Part shown: in pieces, positions 17,236 through 25,119 of the stretch
Position numbering within the stretch: the stretch's first letter is position 1
How the letters are laid out: the number at the start of each line of letters is the position of its first letter
Origin: Reyranella aquatilis
GTDB lineage: Bacteria; Pseudomonadota; Alphaproteobacteria; Reyranellales; Reyranellaceae
Direction of reading: 5' to 3'
DNA length: 64,000 nucleotides
Assembly (NCBI RefSeq): GCF_020880995.1
Contig: NZ_JAJISD010000002.1
Span: 372,001-436,000, forward strand
The notes under the pieces: generated by a model
Told to the model about the DNA's origin: nothing
What the model saw: only the letters and a program-made list of their open reading frames with translations
The model's database searches: none
Position numbers and translations under genes: made by a program

Positions 17236-18183
17236 CGTGGCGTGCATCTCGCGGAACAATGACGGCGCCATGCCGAAGCGGCGTTCGAAGGCCTGGCCGA
17301 GCCGCGCCGAGGAACGCAGGCCGACGCGCCCGGCGATGGCCTTGAGCGGCAGCCCCTTGGCCAGCAGGGTACGCGCCGCGTCGAGCCGCAGCCCCTCGAC
17401 GAAATGCGCCGGGGTCTTGCCGGTCGCTTCGACGAACTTGCGATAGAAGCTGCGCTCCGACAGGCCGGCGCGCGCCGCCAGCGCCGGCACGTCGAGCGGC
17501 TCGTCGAGATGCGTCTGCATCCATTCGATCAGCCGGGCGAACGGCGCGTCGACATCCGTCTGCGCCTGCAGCAGCGGGCTGAACTGCGACTGGTAGCCGG
17601 GCCTCCGCGCATAGAGCACGAAGTGTCGCGCGATCAGGTTGGCCGTCGCCGCGCCGAGATCGGCCTCGACCAGCGCCAGCGCCATGTCGATGCCGGTGGT
17701 CACGCCCGCGGACGTCCAGACCTGGCCATCGACGACATAGAGTGCATCGGCATCGACCGTGATCGCCGGATACCTGTCGGCGAGACGCTTGCAGCTCGCC
17801 CAGTGCGTCGCCACACGCTTGCCATCGAGCAACCCCGCCGCCGCCAGCACGAAGGCACCGGTGCAGACCGAGCCGAAGCGCCGCGCCTGCGGCGCTGCCT
17901 TGCGCAACCAGCGGCGGACATCCTCCCGCGCCATCACGGCTTTCAGGCCACGCGAGCCCCCGGCCACCAGCAGCGTGTCGCAGCGCCCGCCGATCGGCTG
18001 GCTCATCAGCGCCACGCCGCAATTGGATGCGACCGCACCGCCATCGGGCGACACGATCCGCACCTCGTAGGCCGGCCGATCGCGCGCATCGTTGGCGGCG
18101 CCGAATACCGCGGCGGGCCCGGTCACGTCGAGGAGCTGGCAGCCTTCATAGGCGAGGAGAGCGATACGATGGGGCTTGGTCAT
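17224..18183 (-). CDS. GlxA family transcriptional regulator (DJ-1/PfpI plus AraC HTH)
   Basis: 319-residue regulator. Residues about 5-180 are a DJ-1/PfpI (class I amidotransferase-like) domain that keeps the cysteine elbow GSVCTGAFVLAAAGLL. Residues about 215-315 are an AraC-type double helix-turn-helix (LDVPALAARAGLSERSFYRKF, then GMAPSLFREMH). Start: ATG at 18183, where the DJ-1 domain begins. It is divergent from a DJ-1 enzyme gene (18275), with a perfect 9+9 inverted repeat directly upstream of its start, consistent with control of both genes. The sensed ligand is probably chemically related to the enzyme's substrate. Confidence 0.9.
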   Translation of the reverse strand: MTKPHRIALLAYEGCQLLDVTGPAAVFGAANDARDRPAYEVRIVSPDGGAVASNCGVALMSQPIGGRCDTLLVAGGSRGLKAVMAREDVRRWLRKAAPQARRFGSVCTGAFVLAAAGLLDGKRVATHWASCKRLADRYPAITVDADALYVVDGQVWTSAGVTTGIDMALALVEADLGAATANLIARHFVLYARRPGYQSQFSPLLQAQTDVDAPFARLIEWMQTHLDEPLDVPALAARAGLSERSFYRKFVEATGKTPAHFVEGLRLDAARTLLAKGLPLKAIAGRVGLRSSARLGQAFERRFGMAPSLFREMHATSVA

Positions 18184-18218
18184 TGGCAGAAAATACCTTC
18201 TGTTTGTCATTTCTGCCA
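18184..18218. promoter_or_regulatory. Candidate operator TGGCAGAAA-N17-TTTCTGCCA
   Basis: Perfect 9-base inverted repeat, arms 18184-18192 and 18210-18218, abutting the ATG of the GlxA-type regulator. It is in the 91-base divergent region shared with the DJ-1 enzyme gene. Spacing and position suit autorepression of the regulator and control of the enzyme. Which protein binds is an inference from adjacency. Confidence 0.6.
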
Positions 18219-18274
18219 GAGGCCCGAACCGGCTATACACGGCCATCGACTTTTGAACTCGCGAAGGGAACCCC

Positions 18275-18961
18275 ATGGCTGACACCGTCCATATCGGCAT
18301 CCTGCTCTTCCCCGATCTCACGCAGCTCGACGCGACGGGACCCGCGCAGGTCTTGTGCCGCGTGCCCAACGCCAAGCTGCACATGATCTGGAAGACGCTC
18401 GATCCGGTTCCGACCGACGCTGGTTTCTCCATCGTGCCGACCACGACCTTCGCCGACTGCCCGCAGCTCGACGTGATCTGCGTGCCCGGCGGCGGCGGCC
18501 AGGTGGCACTGATGAACGACGAGGAGACGCTGGCCTTCCTGCGCAAGCAGGCCGCGGGCGCACGCTACGTCACCTCTGTCTGCACCGGCTCCCTGGTGCT
18601 CGGCGCGGCCGGCCTGCTCAAGGGCTACAAGTCAGCCTGCCACTGGTCGTCCCGCGAGTTCCTGCCGGCCTTCGGCGCGATCCCCGTGGCAGACCGCGTG
18701 GTGCGCGACCGCAATCGCGTGTCGGGCGGCGGCGTGACGGCCGGCATCGATTTCGGCCTCACCCTCGCGGCCGAACTGGCCGGCGAGGAAGTGGCGAAGT
18801 CGATCCAGCTCACCCTCGAATACGATCCGCAACCGCCCTTCGATTCCGGCAGCCCGGAGAAGGCGGGAGCGGAGCGGGTCAAGCGCCTGAAGGAGCGCAT
18901 CCACGCCATGCTGGAGAAGCGCCAGAAGGCAAACGACGAGGCCGCCGCCCGGCTTGCCTGA
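18275..18961 (+). CDS. DJ-1/PfpI family protein, isonitrile hydratase-like
   Basis: 228-residue single-domain DJ-1 superfamily enzyme; the length matches isonitrile hydratase of Pseudomonas, which converts isonitriles to N-substituted formamides. The nucleophile elbow is S101-V-C103-T-G with the conserved GAAGLL after it; the N-terminal GILLFPDLTQLDATGP carries the conserved acidic residue. The C-terminal tail is a charged helix. It is divergently paired with a GlxA-type regulator. Isonitrile hydration is the best guess; other DJ-1 hydratase or amidase activity is possible. Confidence 0.82.
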   Translation: MADTVHIGILLFPDLTQLDATGPAQVLCRVPNAKLHMIWKTLDPVPTDAGFSIVPTTTFADCPQLDVICVPGGGGQVALMNDEETLAFLRKQAAGARYVTSVCTGSLVLGAAGLLKGYKSACHWSSREFLPAFGAIPVADRVVRDRNRVSGGGVTAGIDFGLTLAAELAGEEVAKSIQLTLEYDPQPPFDSGSPEKAGAERVKRLKERIHAMLEKRQKANDEAAARLA

Positions 18962-19029
18962 GCCTGACGCCGGCGGGAGAGGATGTTGCGTCCTTGTCCG
19001 GCTCCCGCGACGGGACCTAGAGTCCAAGC

Positions 19030-19491
19030 GTGATCAGACTCGAACTCAAGGTCCCACCGCCGGCCGTCGCGCTGCTCATGGCAGTGGCGATGTGGCTGGC
19101 CGCCTACGGCCTGGAGACGCTCGCGTTTGCGTTGCCGGAACGACGGGCGGTTTCGATGGTGCTGGCCGCCTCCGGCATCGCCATCTCCTCGGCCGGCACC
19201 TGGTCCTTCTGGCGTGCTCGTACGACCGTCAATCCGACACGGCCCGCAGCCACCTCTTCTCTGGTCGCGACCGGGATCTTTCGCGTGACCCGCAACCCGA
19301 TGTATCTCGGCCTCTTCCTCGTGCTGGCGGGATGGGCGGCGCATCTGGCAAACGCAGCGGCCTTGGCGGGCCCGCTGCTGTTCGCCGTCTACATCACCCG
19401 CTTTCAGATCCTGCCCGAGGAACGGGTGCTCGCCGCCAAGTTCGGTCCGGACTTCGAGGCTTACAAGCTTCGCACCCGACGGTGGATCTGA
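19030..19491 (+). CDS. Isoprenylcysteine/phospholipid methyltransferase-like membrane protein
   Basis: 153 residues with three or four hydrophobic segments. It carries the family signature FRVTRNPMYLGLFL near residue 85 and the C-terminal EERVLAAKFGPDFEAYKLRTRRWI-type motif (E, FG and Y of ICMT/PEMT proteins). These are SAM-dependent membrane methyltransferases, but the substrate of the bacterial members is mostly unknown. The start is a GTG at 19030 in the absence of an ATG. It follows the DJ-1 gene by 68 bases and may or may not share its transcript. Confidence 0.8.
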   Translation: MIRLELKVPPPAVALLMAVAMWLAAYGLETLAFALPERRAVSMVLAASGIAISSAGTWSFWRARTTVNPTRPAATSSLVATGIFRVTRNPMYLGLFLVLAGWAAHLANAAALAGPLLFAVYITRFQILPEERVLAAKFGPDFEAYKLRTRRWI

Positions 19492-19545
19492 TGCCGGCCG
19501 ATCCTGGCCGACGCGGGAGCCCGGGATCTTCGCCGCGGTCGATGC

Positions 19546-20409
19546 TCACCCCATCCCCAGCAGCCGCCGCAGCACCACCTCGAGCGTCGTCGTGCCGCGC
19601 CGCAACTCGCCCGATCCGGCCGGAAAGTCCAGTCGGCCGGCGTTGATCGCCTCATAGAGGTCCGCCAGATGTCGGGCATAGTCCGCTCCCAGGCCGGCGG
19701 CGGCGAAACCGGCCATCGTCTCCGCGCGCGGCGACGGCACGGCTGTGACGGTTCCCCCGAGCAGCCTCGACAGTATTTCCGCCGCGTCGATAGCCGAGTA
19801 TTGCGTCGGTCCCGCGAGATTGACCACGCGCGTGCCTGTTTGCACATCGCAGAGAAGCTCGGCCGCCGCGCGGCCGACGTCCAACGCCGAGACCGCCTCG
19901 CCCCGCAGGTCGAGCGGGACCTTGACCGAGGGCAGCACCCTCGCCGTCTGCGCGACCGGCAGCATGGCACCCCAGTTCTCGAGGAAATCGCCCGGCCGCA
20001 GGAAGACGAGCGACGGAGCGACGCCGGCCAGGGCCACTTCGAAGTCGTGCAGCGCCTGCACGATGCCGTTGCCCTCGGCGAGATGCGCACCCACCGAGGA
20101 AAGGGCCACGACATGCGGCACGACAGCCGCGCGAACGGCGGCCGCGACCGAGCGTGCCAGCTTTCTTGCCTCCGCGAGGACATCGCTCGCCTGCGGCGGC
20201 GGAACCAGCATAACGAAAGCGGCCTCTGCCCCGCGCAAGGCGTTCGTGAGATCCGCCGTGTCGCCCGCATCGGCGCGCACCGCTTCGACGCCGAGCCCCG
20301 CCAGCCGGGCCGGGTCGCGCGACACGGCGCGTAGCGCCTTGCCGTGCCCCTTCAACGCTGCGACCGCCGCTCCACCGACCTGCCCGCTGGCTCCCATGAT
20401 GACGAACAT
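19546..20409 (-). CDS. NAD(P)H-binding NmrA-family protein, QorB-like
   Basis: 287-residue atypical short-chain dehydrogenase-fold protein. The Rossmann motif MGASGQVGGAAV lies at residues 5-16, followed by LRAVSRDPARL, which suits NADP(H), and the AFVMLVPPPQ strand. In Escherichia coli the NmrA-like quinone reductase qorB (ytfG) lies next to the HxlR gene ytfH; here the same gene pair is divergent, so a quinone reductase or quinone-stress role is likely. The ATG at 20409 is used; an upstream ATG ten codons earlier is possible. Confidence 0.8.
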   Translation of the reverse strand: MFVIMGASGQVGGAAVAALKGHGKALRAVSRDPARLAGLGVEAVRADAGDTADLTNALRGAEAAFVMLVPPPQASDVLAEARKLARSVAAAVRAAVVPHVVALSSVGAHLAEGNGIVQALHDFEVALAGVAPSLVFLRPGDFLENWGAMLPVAQTARVLPSVKVPLDLRGEAVSALDVGRAAAELLCDVQTGTRVVNLAGPTQYSAIDAAEILSRLLGGTVTAVPSPRAETMAGFAAAGLGADYARHLADLYEAINAGRLDFPAGSGELRRGTTTLEVVLRRLLGMG

Positions 20410-20457
20410 TGCGACCTCCAACTGTGTGTGAGGTCGCACCTATCATTGCGGTACGCT

Positions 20458-20485
20458 TTGCATAAGTACGCACATTTTTTATACT
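20458..20485 (+). promoter_or_regulatory. Sigma70-like promoter of the HxlR gene
   Basis: TTGCAT (20458-20463), 16-base spacer, TATACT (20480-20485), 34 bases upstream of the ATG at 20520. It lies in an AT-rich patch that stands out from its surroundings, and it overlaps the palindrome at 20463-20487. Confidence 0.55.
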
Positions 20486-20487
20486 TA
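20463..20487. promoter_or_regulatory. Candidate HxlR operator TAAGTA-N13-TACTTA
   Basis: Perfect 6-base arms at 20463-20468 and 20482-20487 cover the spacer and the -10 box of the HxlR promoter. A repressor bound here would block polymerase. HxlR proteins bind short interrupted palindromes near their own gene, so autoregulation and control of the divergent QorB-like gene are inferred. Confidence 0.5.
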
Positions 20488-20519
20488 GTGTCAGTCATGG
20501 ATATGGAAAGGCGCGCACG

Positions 20520-20852
20520 ATGGCCGAGAGCAAGGCTCCCTGGTGCCCGGTGACGGCGACGGTCGAGGTGATCGGCGGGCGCTGGAAGCCAACGATCCTG
20601 TTTCAGCTCAAGGACCGCCCGCGCCGCTTCAACGAACTGCGGCGCCTCGTTCCAGGAATCACCCAACGCATGCTGACGCTTCAGTTACGCGCGCTCGAGC
20701 AGGACGGGATCGTGTCGCGCACGGTGCACAACACGATCCCGCCTCACGTCGAATACTCGTTCACGAAGAAGGGCTGCATGCTCGGGCCCATCCTCGACGC
20801 CATGGAGGCCTGGGGCGATGCGCACCGCCCGCGCAAGCGCGGGCGAAACTGA
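20520..20852 (+). CDS. HxlR family transcriptional regulator
   Basis: 110-residue winged-helix regulator. It opens with WCPVTATVEVIGGRWKPTIL, in which the conserved cysteine (Cys9) is the redox- or electrophile-sensing residue in several HxlR members. The family signature RRFNELRRLVPGITQRMLTLQL and the wing VSRTVHNTIPPHVEYSFT follow. It is divergent from the NmrA-like quinone-reductase-type gene. It is likely a repressor released by quinones or aldehydes. Confidence 0.9.
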   Translation: MAESKAPWCPVTATVEVIGGRWKPTILFQLKDRPRRFNELRRLVPGITQRMLTLQLRALEQDGIVSRTVHNTIPPHVEYSFTKKGCMLGPILDAMEAWGDAHRPRKRGRN

Positions 20853-20858
20853 GGCCGC

Positions 20859-21407
20859 CTAGTTGGCGCCGGCCGTCGCGCTTTCGATGGTAATGGCCTT
20901 GCCCGCGGCCATGTCGAACTTGAGACGGCGTACATAGTCGAGGTCGCGGCCGGTGACGCGCACGAAGCGACTGCCGTCGGGATAGTCGATGGCGTGGATC
21001 GCGCCGACGTCGTAGACGCCCGCATGACCGGGCTCGAGGCGGTAGCTCCTGACCTTCTCGAGCTTCGCATCGCCCGCGTCCGTGCCGCCATCGACCCGTC
21101 TGTATTCGCTCATGTCGGTGTACATCACCGCCTGTCCATAGACCGCCCACGAAGCGCCGTGGTCGTGCGGCGGGCTCTTGTGCGGCTTTGGATTGCAGTG
21201 CGCCAGCACGACGAAGCCAAGATCCTTGTCCTCGTAGAGCTTGCGCGTGCCGAGTGGCGCGGCCGGGCCGACCGCCTCGTCGACGAACGAGGAGTTCGCC
21301 AACAGCTTCTCCAGCAGCACGCGAACCTGTTCGCGGCCGGGGGGCCCTTCATGCGTCTTGAGCGCGGACTGGGCGTCCTTGACGAAGCTGTCGAGCGTGT
21401 AGGTCAT
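20859..21407 (-). CDS. Cupin-domain protein, cysteine-dioxygenase-like
   Basis: 182 residues. The metal-binding cupin motif is visible as PPHDHGASWAVYGQ (His81, His83) with a later histidine at 138 in VGAIHAIDY. The layout resembles cysteine-dioxygenase-type and 3-mercaptopropionate-dioxygenase-type cupins (thiol dioxygenases), but sequence alone does not fix the substrate. It is soluble, with no signal peptide. It is convergent with the HxlR gene, 6 bases apart, and lies 70 bases downstream of the acyl-CoA dehydrogenase gene, separated by a hairpin. Confidence 0.75.
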   Translation of the reverse strand: MTYTLDSFVKDAQSALKTHEGPPGREQVRVLLEKLLANSSFVDEAVGPAAPLGTRKLYEDKDLGFVVLAHCNPKPHKSPPHDHGASWAVYGQAVMYTDMSEYRRVDGGTDAGDAKLEKVRSYRLEPGHAGVYDVGAIHAIDYPDGSRFVRVTGRDLDYVRRLKFDMAAGKAITIESATAGAN

Positions 21408-21435
21408 GCGTCGGCTCCCCCGAGAAATCCTGCGT

Positions 21436-21470
21436 CGAACGGCGGAGGGAAATGATCCGCCCGCCGTTCG
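21436..21470 (-). terminator. Hairpin after the acyl-CoA dehydrogenase gene
   Basis: CGAACGGCGG (21436-21445) and CCGCCGTTCG (21461-21470) form a perfect 10-bp stem with a 15-base loop, beginning 8 bases after the stop codon at 21478. No T tract follows. An alternative inner stem GGCGGA/TCCGCC is possible. It could be a terminator or an mRNA 3' stabiliser. Confidence 0.45.
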
Positions 21471-21477
21471 GCCCGTG

Positions 21478-22638
21478 TCAACGGCCGCCGAAGATGCGGC
21501 GGGCGATCACCATGCGATGCACTTCCGACGGGCCTTCGTAGACCCGCATGGTGCGGACCTTCTGCGCCATGATCGACAGCGGCAGCTCCTGCGTCACGCC
21601 CATAGCGCCGAACGCCTGCTGGGCGTGGTCGATCACCTCGGTCGCCATCTCGGTCGCATAGACCTTGATCATCGAGGCTTCCATGCGCACGTCGCGGCCC
21701 TCGTCCTGCTTCACGGCGGCATCCATCACCATCAGGCGGCAGGCATGCAGCTTCATCGCCGCGTCGGCCACCCACCATTGGATCGCCTGGCGATCGGCCA
21801 GCTTCTCACCGAAGGTGACGCGCTGGTTGGCGTGCTCGACCAGCATGTCGAGGGCGCGCTGCGCCATGCCGACGCACCACGAGCCCATCTGCAGGCGACG
21901 AATCGTGAGACGCATCTGCATGGGTGCGAAGCCCGCCCCGATGCGCCCCAGGACCTGGCTCTCGGGCACGCGGCAATCCTCGAACACGACCTCGTAGGTG
22001 CGCTGACCGGCCAACATCGGGATGGCGCGCGCCACCACGAGGCCCGGCGTGCCCTTATCGATCAGGAAGGCAGTGATGCCGCCGCGCGAACCGAGGTTCG
22101 GGTCGGTCACCGCCATGGCGATGGTGAAGTCGGCCTTGGCGATGCGGCTGATCCAGATCTTGCGGCCGTTGATGACCCAGTCGTTGCCGTCCTTCACCGC
22201 CCGGGTCTTCATGCCGGCCGGGTCGCCGCCGGCACCGGGCTCGGAGATGGCAATGGCGGAGCTGGTCTCGCCCGCCGCGTAGGGCTCGAGGTACTTCTTG
22301 CGCTGCTCGGGATTCGCGGTGGCGAGCAGCATGTGCAGGTTGGGCGAATCGGGCGGGAAGGTGAAGGGCACGCAGGTGTAGCCCAGCTCCTCGTTGACGC
22401 CGACCAGCGCCACGGCCGGCAGGTTGGCGCCGCCGACCTCTTCCGGCACGTCCAGCGCCCACAGTCCGAGATCCTTGCACTGCTTGAAGAGCTTGGCGTT
22501 CTCGTCGTCTGACAGCGAAGCCTGCTGGCCGGTGGCGAAGCGCTCGAGCACGTTCTTCTCGAGCGGCATCAGTTCGTTGCGCACGAACTTCTTCACGAGA
22601 TCGCGCAGCATCTGATGTTCTTCGTTGACCTGGTACAT
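21478..22638 (-). CDS. Acyl-CoA dehydrogenase
   Basis: 386-residue FAD enzyme that introduces a 2,3-double bond into an acyl-CoA. Signatures: AIAISEPGAGGDPAGMKT (FAD/substrate region), VINGRKIWIS, and the C-terminal YEGPSEVHRMVIARRI with catalytic base Glu368. The length is typical of the family. The gene begins 21 bases after an NMT1-type receptor gene in the same orientation. The acyl chain specificity is not evident; QMGSWCVG and related helix residues resemble uncharacterised medium or branched-chain members. Confidence 0.92.
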   Translation of the reverse strand: MYQVNEEHQMLRDLVKKFVRNELMPLEKNVLERFATGQQASLSDDENAKLFKQCKDLGLWALDVPEEVGGANLPAVALVGVNEELGYTCVPFTFPPDSPNLHMLLATANPEQRKKYLEPYAAGETSSAIAISEPGAGGDPAGMKTRAVKDGNDWVINGRKIWISRIAKADFTIAMAVTDPNLGSRGGITAFLIDKGTPGLVVARAIPMLAGQRTYEVVFEDCRVPESQVLGRIGAGFAPMQMRLTIRRLQMGSWCVGMAQRALDMLVEHANQRVTFGEKLADRQAIQWWVADAAMKLHACRLMVMDAAVKQDEGRDVRMEASMIKVYATEMATEVIDHAQQAFGAMGVTQELPLSIMAQKVRTMRVYEGPSEVHRMVIARRIFGGR

Positions 22639-22659
22639 GCCTGTTCCTCCTGAATTCCG

Positions 22660-23679
22660 CTACGCCGGTTTCCCGACGCCCTTGTTGACGAAGTCGAGCG
22701 TGTAGGCCCGGCCCACATCGAGCCCCCTGGGCAACACGTCGACATCGACCATCGACTGATAGAAGGCCTGCCAGCGCGCATCGGTCATCGCCCCGACGCC
22801 CGCCTGCAGCGCGTCGCCCGAGAGCACGATGCCGCGCTCGTTCATCACCTTGATGGCGTACTGGATACGATCGTCGGTCTGCTCCGGATTGGCCTTCTTG
22901 ATGAGGTCATTTGCCGCTTCGGTGGCCGGGCCTCCCTTGAGATACTGCGCCCAGCCTTCGAGCGTCGCATTCACGAAGCGTTGAATGAGGTCGCGCTTTT
23001 CCGTCGCAAGCCTGCGCGAGATCGCGATGGTCGTCTGGTAGGCGCTGAAGCCGGCATCGGCGATCAGCAGGTAGGGCGGCATGCGCCCGAGCGCCCGCGA
23101 GATCGAATAGGGCTCGGAGGAAATGAAGCCCTGTTGCACCACGTTCCTGTCGGCGAGATAGGGCGCCATGTTGAACGTGTAGGGCCGCAGCTGGTCGTCG
23201 CTGAGCCCGTACTTCTTGCGCAGGTACGGCCAGTAGGTGACGCGGCCGCCGCTGCCGATCAGCAGCGTGCGCCCCTTCAGGTCGGCAAAGCCGTTGAAGC
23301 CGGTGTCGGGATGTCCGATCAGGACCTGCGGATCCTTCTGGAAGATCGCGGCGATCGTGAAGAACGGCGCATCCTCGCGCACGTAGGTGAAGGCCTCGAA
23401 GCTGTTCGACATGGTCATGTCGACGCGGCCCATCAGCAGGAGCTGGCTGATGTTGAGGCTCGGTCCGCCCTGTCGGATCTCGCAGTCGATCCCGGCCTTG
23501 CGGTACAGGCCCGCGGCGACCGCCTGGTAGTAGCCGCCATGCTCGGCCTGGGCGCGCCAGTCGGTCTGGAACACGAGCTTCTCGAGCGTCTGCGCCCGCG
23601 CCGGGCGCACCAGCGGCCACAGAAGCGGCGTTGCCGCAAGGCCGAGGGCCGCGCGCCGGCTGAGACGGTAGGCGGTCAT
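22660..23679 (-). CDS. ABC transporter substrate-binding protein, NMT1/SsuA type
   Basis: 339-residue periplasmic receptor. The signal sequence MTAYRLSRRAALGLAATPLL has SRRAAL (a Tat-like motif) and is cleaved after ARAQ. The mature part, LEKLVFQTDWRAQAEHGGYYQAVAAGLY, is typical of the NMT1/THI5-like family that binds pyrimidines, sulfonates or nitrate-like ligands. The ATG at 23679 overlaps the ydcF-like stop in an ATGA. The matching permease and ATPase are not in the window. Confidence 0.88.
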   Translation of the reverse strand: MTAYRLSRRAALGLAATPLLWPLVRPARAQTLEKLVFQTDWRAQAEHGGYYQAVAAGLYRKAGIDCEIRQGGPSLNISQLLLMGRVDMTMSNSFEAFTYVREDAPFFTIAAIFQKDPQVLIGHPDTGFNGFADLKGRTLLIGSGGRVTYWPYLRKKYGLSDDQLRPYTFNMAPYLADRNVVQQGFISSEPYSISRALGRMPPYLLIADAGFSAYQTTIAISRRLATEKRDLIQRFVNATLEGWAQYLKGGPATEAANDLIKKANPEQTDDRIQYAIKVMNERGIVLSGDALQAGVGAMTDARWQAFYQSMVDVDVLPRGLDVGRAYTLDFVNKGVGKPA

Positions 23680-24464
23680 GGAGCAAGAACCTCCCCGCGG
23701 CGGTCGAAGCGAAGCGCAATCAACTCCTTCAGAGCCATGGCCGACTCGCCCAGCGCGCCGATCGAGGGCATCCAGTAATCCCACCACACGGTGCCGTCGT
23801 CGGGGACCGTCCAGTCGACGCCGAAGATCGCGAAGTCGAGGCTGGCCCACCGGGCAAGCTTGGCCGCCCGCGGAATATGGAAGGCCGAAGTGACGATCGC
23901 CACCCGGCTGCCCTTCACCATCTCGCGTACGTTGCGGATATTCTCGATCGTGTTGAGCGCCTTGCCCTCGGACACGATGACGTCGTCGGGAACACCCAGC
24001 GCGACCAGGAACCGGCGCATGGCCTCCGCCTCGGTGGTCGCGGGGCCACCCCGTTGCTCGCTCAACGAGCCGCCGGTCACGATGATCTTCGGGGCCGCGC
24101 CGGCATGGAACATCCGCGCCGCCAGCCAGATTCGATCCGAGGCGTCGGTGAGTTCAGGCTCCATCGTATGCGGCGGCTGCGCCGGGGTGATGCCGCCGCC
24201 CAGAACGACGATCGCCTCGTAGCAGCACGGCTTGTTGCCGGCGACAAGCCGGCGGGCCTCGGCCTCGAGGATCCCGTTCAACAGCGTCGACAGAGGGGTG
24301 AACGACAGAACCAGCGTCTGCAGGATGGCGAGCCCCAGAACCACCGACGCCAGACGACGCCATCCGAACAGGCGCATCGACAGCCACAGCACGACGCCCA
24401 GCGCCAGCGAAGCCGGCGGCAACATCAGGTTGGCGAGGATTTTCAGGAGGATGAAGGTGTTCAT
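23676..24464 (-). CDS. YdcF/DUF218 family membrane-anchored protein
   Basis: 262 residues. Two N-terminal hydrophobic helices (about 8-28 and 35-58) are followed by a DUF218 domain: AIVVLGGGI, LAARMFHAGAAPKIIVTGG, EGKALNTIENIRNVRE and VTSAFHIPRAAKLA. Members (SanA, ElyC, YdcF) act in envelope or peptidoglycan homeostasis, mostly by unknown chemistry. Translation is coupled to the receptor gene downstream through a 4-base overlap, an unusual pairing. It is separated from the HU gene by 170 bases that contain the HU terminator. Confidence 0.85.
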   Translation of the reverse strand: MNTFILLKILANLMLPPASLALGVVLWLSMRLFGWRRLASVVLGLAILQTLVLSFTPLSTLLNGILEAEARRLVAGNKPCCYEAIVVLGGGITPAQPPHTMEPELTDASDRIWLAARMFHAGAAPKIIVTGGSLSEQRGGPATTEAEAMRRFLVALGVPDDVIVSEGKALNTIENIRNVREMVKGSRVAIVTSAFHIPRAAKLARWASLDFAIFGVDWTVPDDGTVWWDYWMPSIGALGESAMALKELIALRFDRRGEVLAP

Positions 24465-24571
24465 GCCGGGACGCGTGCTCCGGCTATACTAGAAGAGCTG
24501 CCGCCAATCTCGTGCAAACGAACGCAGGCGTGTCGCTCTGCGATGAGGGAGTCGCACTGAAGCGTCGGGCC

Positions 24572-24611
24572 CAAAAAGAAGGGCGGGCCCGGCCTGCGCC
24601 GGGACCCGCCC
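24572..24611 (-). terminator. Rho-independent terminator of the HU gene
   Basis: On the minus strand GGGCGGGTCCCGGC (24611-24598), a 4-base GCAG loop, GCCGGGCCCGCCC (24593-24581), then TTCTTTTTGG. The 13-bp stem has one bulged base. It is 24 bases after the HU stop. This is the clearest intrinsic terminator in the window. Confidence 0.85.
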
Positions 24612-24634
24612 GATCCTTACTCGTCGGAAACGAG

Positions 24635-24934
24635 TTAGATCGCTTCCTTGAGATCCTTGGCGACGCGGAAGGCCACCTTCTTGGAAGCCTTGATCTTGAT
24701 CGCTTCGCCGGTGGCCGGGTTGCGGCCCATGCGCGCCGGACGGGCGCGGACCTGCAGGATGCCGAGGCCGGTGATACGGACCTTGTTGCCCTTCTTGAGG
24801 TGACGGACGACCAGGTTGACGAATTCGTCGAGCGCGCCCGTCGCATCCTTCTTGGTCATGCCCGTCTTCTCGGCCAGCTCGGCTGCAACCTTGGACAGCG
24901 GAACGGTCGGAACGGTGGTGGGTTTGGTAGCCAT
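24635..24934 (-). CDS. HU family DNA-binding protein
   Basis: 99-residue histone-like nucleoid protein. The dimerisation helices (LSKVAAELAEKTGMTKKDAT) and VRITGLGILQVRARPARMGR, followed by NPATGEAIKI with the DNA-intercalating proline, match the HU/IHF signature; the basic C-terminus is KASKKVAFRVAKDLKEAI. The N-terminal MATKPTTVPTVPLS extension of about ten residues is longer than in E. coli HU, as in several alphaproteobacteria. It has its own strong terminator, so it is monocistronic. Three DnaA-box-like sequences lie in its upstream region. Confidence 0.93.
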   Translation of the reverse strand: MATKPTTVPTVPLSKVAAELAEKTGMTKKDATGALDEFVNLVVRHLKKGNKVRITGLGILQVRARPARMGRNPATGEAIKIKASKKVAFRVAKDLKEAI

Positions 24935-25009
24935 GGTTGAGGGGTTCCTTACATTTCTTGGTTTCGCCGACGTCCCTGACGCCCCAGGGCACCGTCGACG
25001 GCGCCAAGG

Positions 25010-25099
25010 TTATCCACGAATCAATCCCCCGCAAGTCCGGAATCCACGGAAAATGTCGATTTTTGGGGCTTTTTGGGCCATCAGAGGCAGTCATCCACA
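25010..25099 (+). promoter_or_regulatory. Cluster of DnaA-box-like sequences
   Basis: TTATCCACG (25010-25018) and TCATCCACA (25091-25099) each differ from the consensus TTATCCACA at one position, and GAATCCACG (about 25040-25048) at three. All face the same way in the 185-base region between the divergent HU and hotdog genes. The region also contains two T5 runs. DnaA binding is inferred only from sequence. Confidence 0.35.
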
Positions 25100-25119
25100 G
25101 ATTGCAGAGAGAGTTTAGC

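Noticed and set aside
24937..25119. Upstream extension of the hotdog gene
   Set aside because: In-frame codons precede the GTG at 25120 but carry no homology and run through the HU upstream region.
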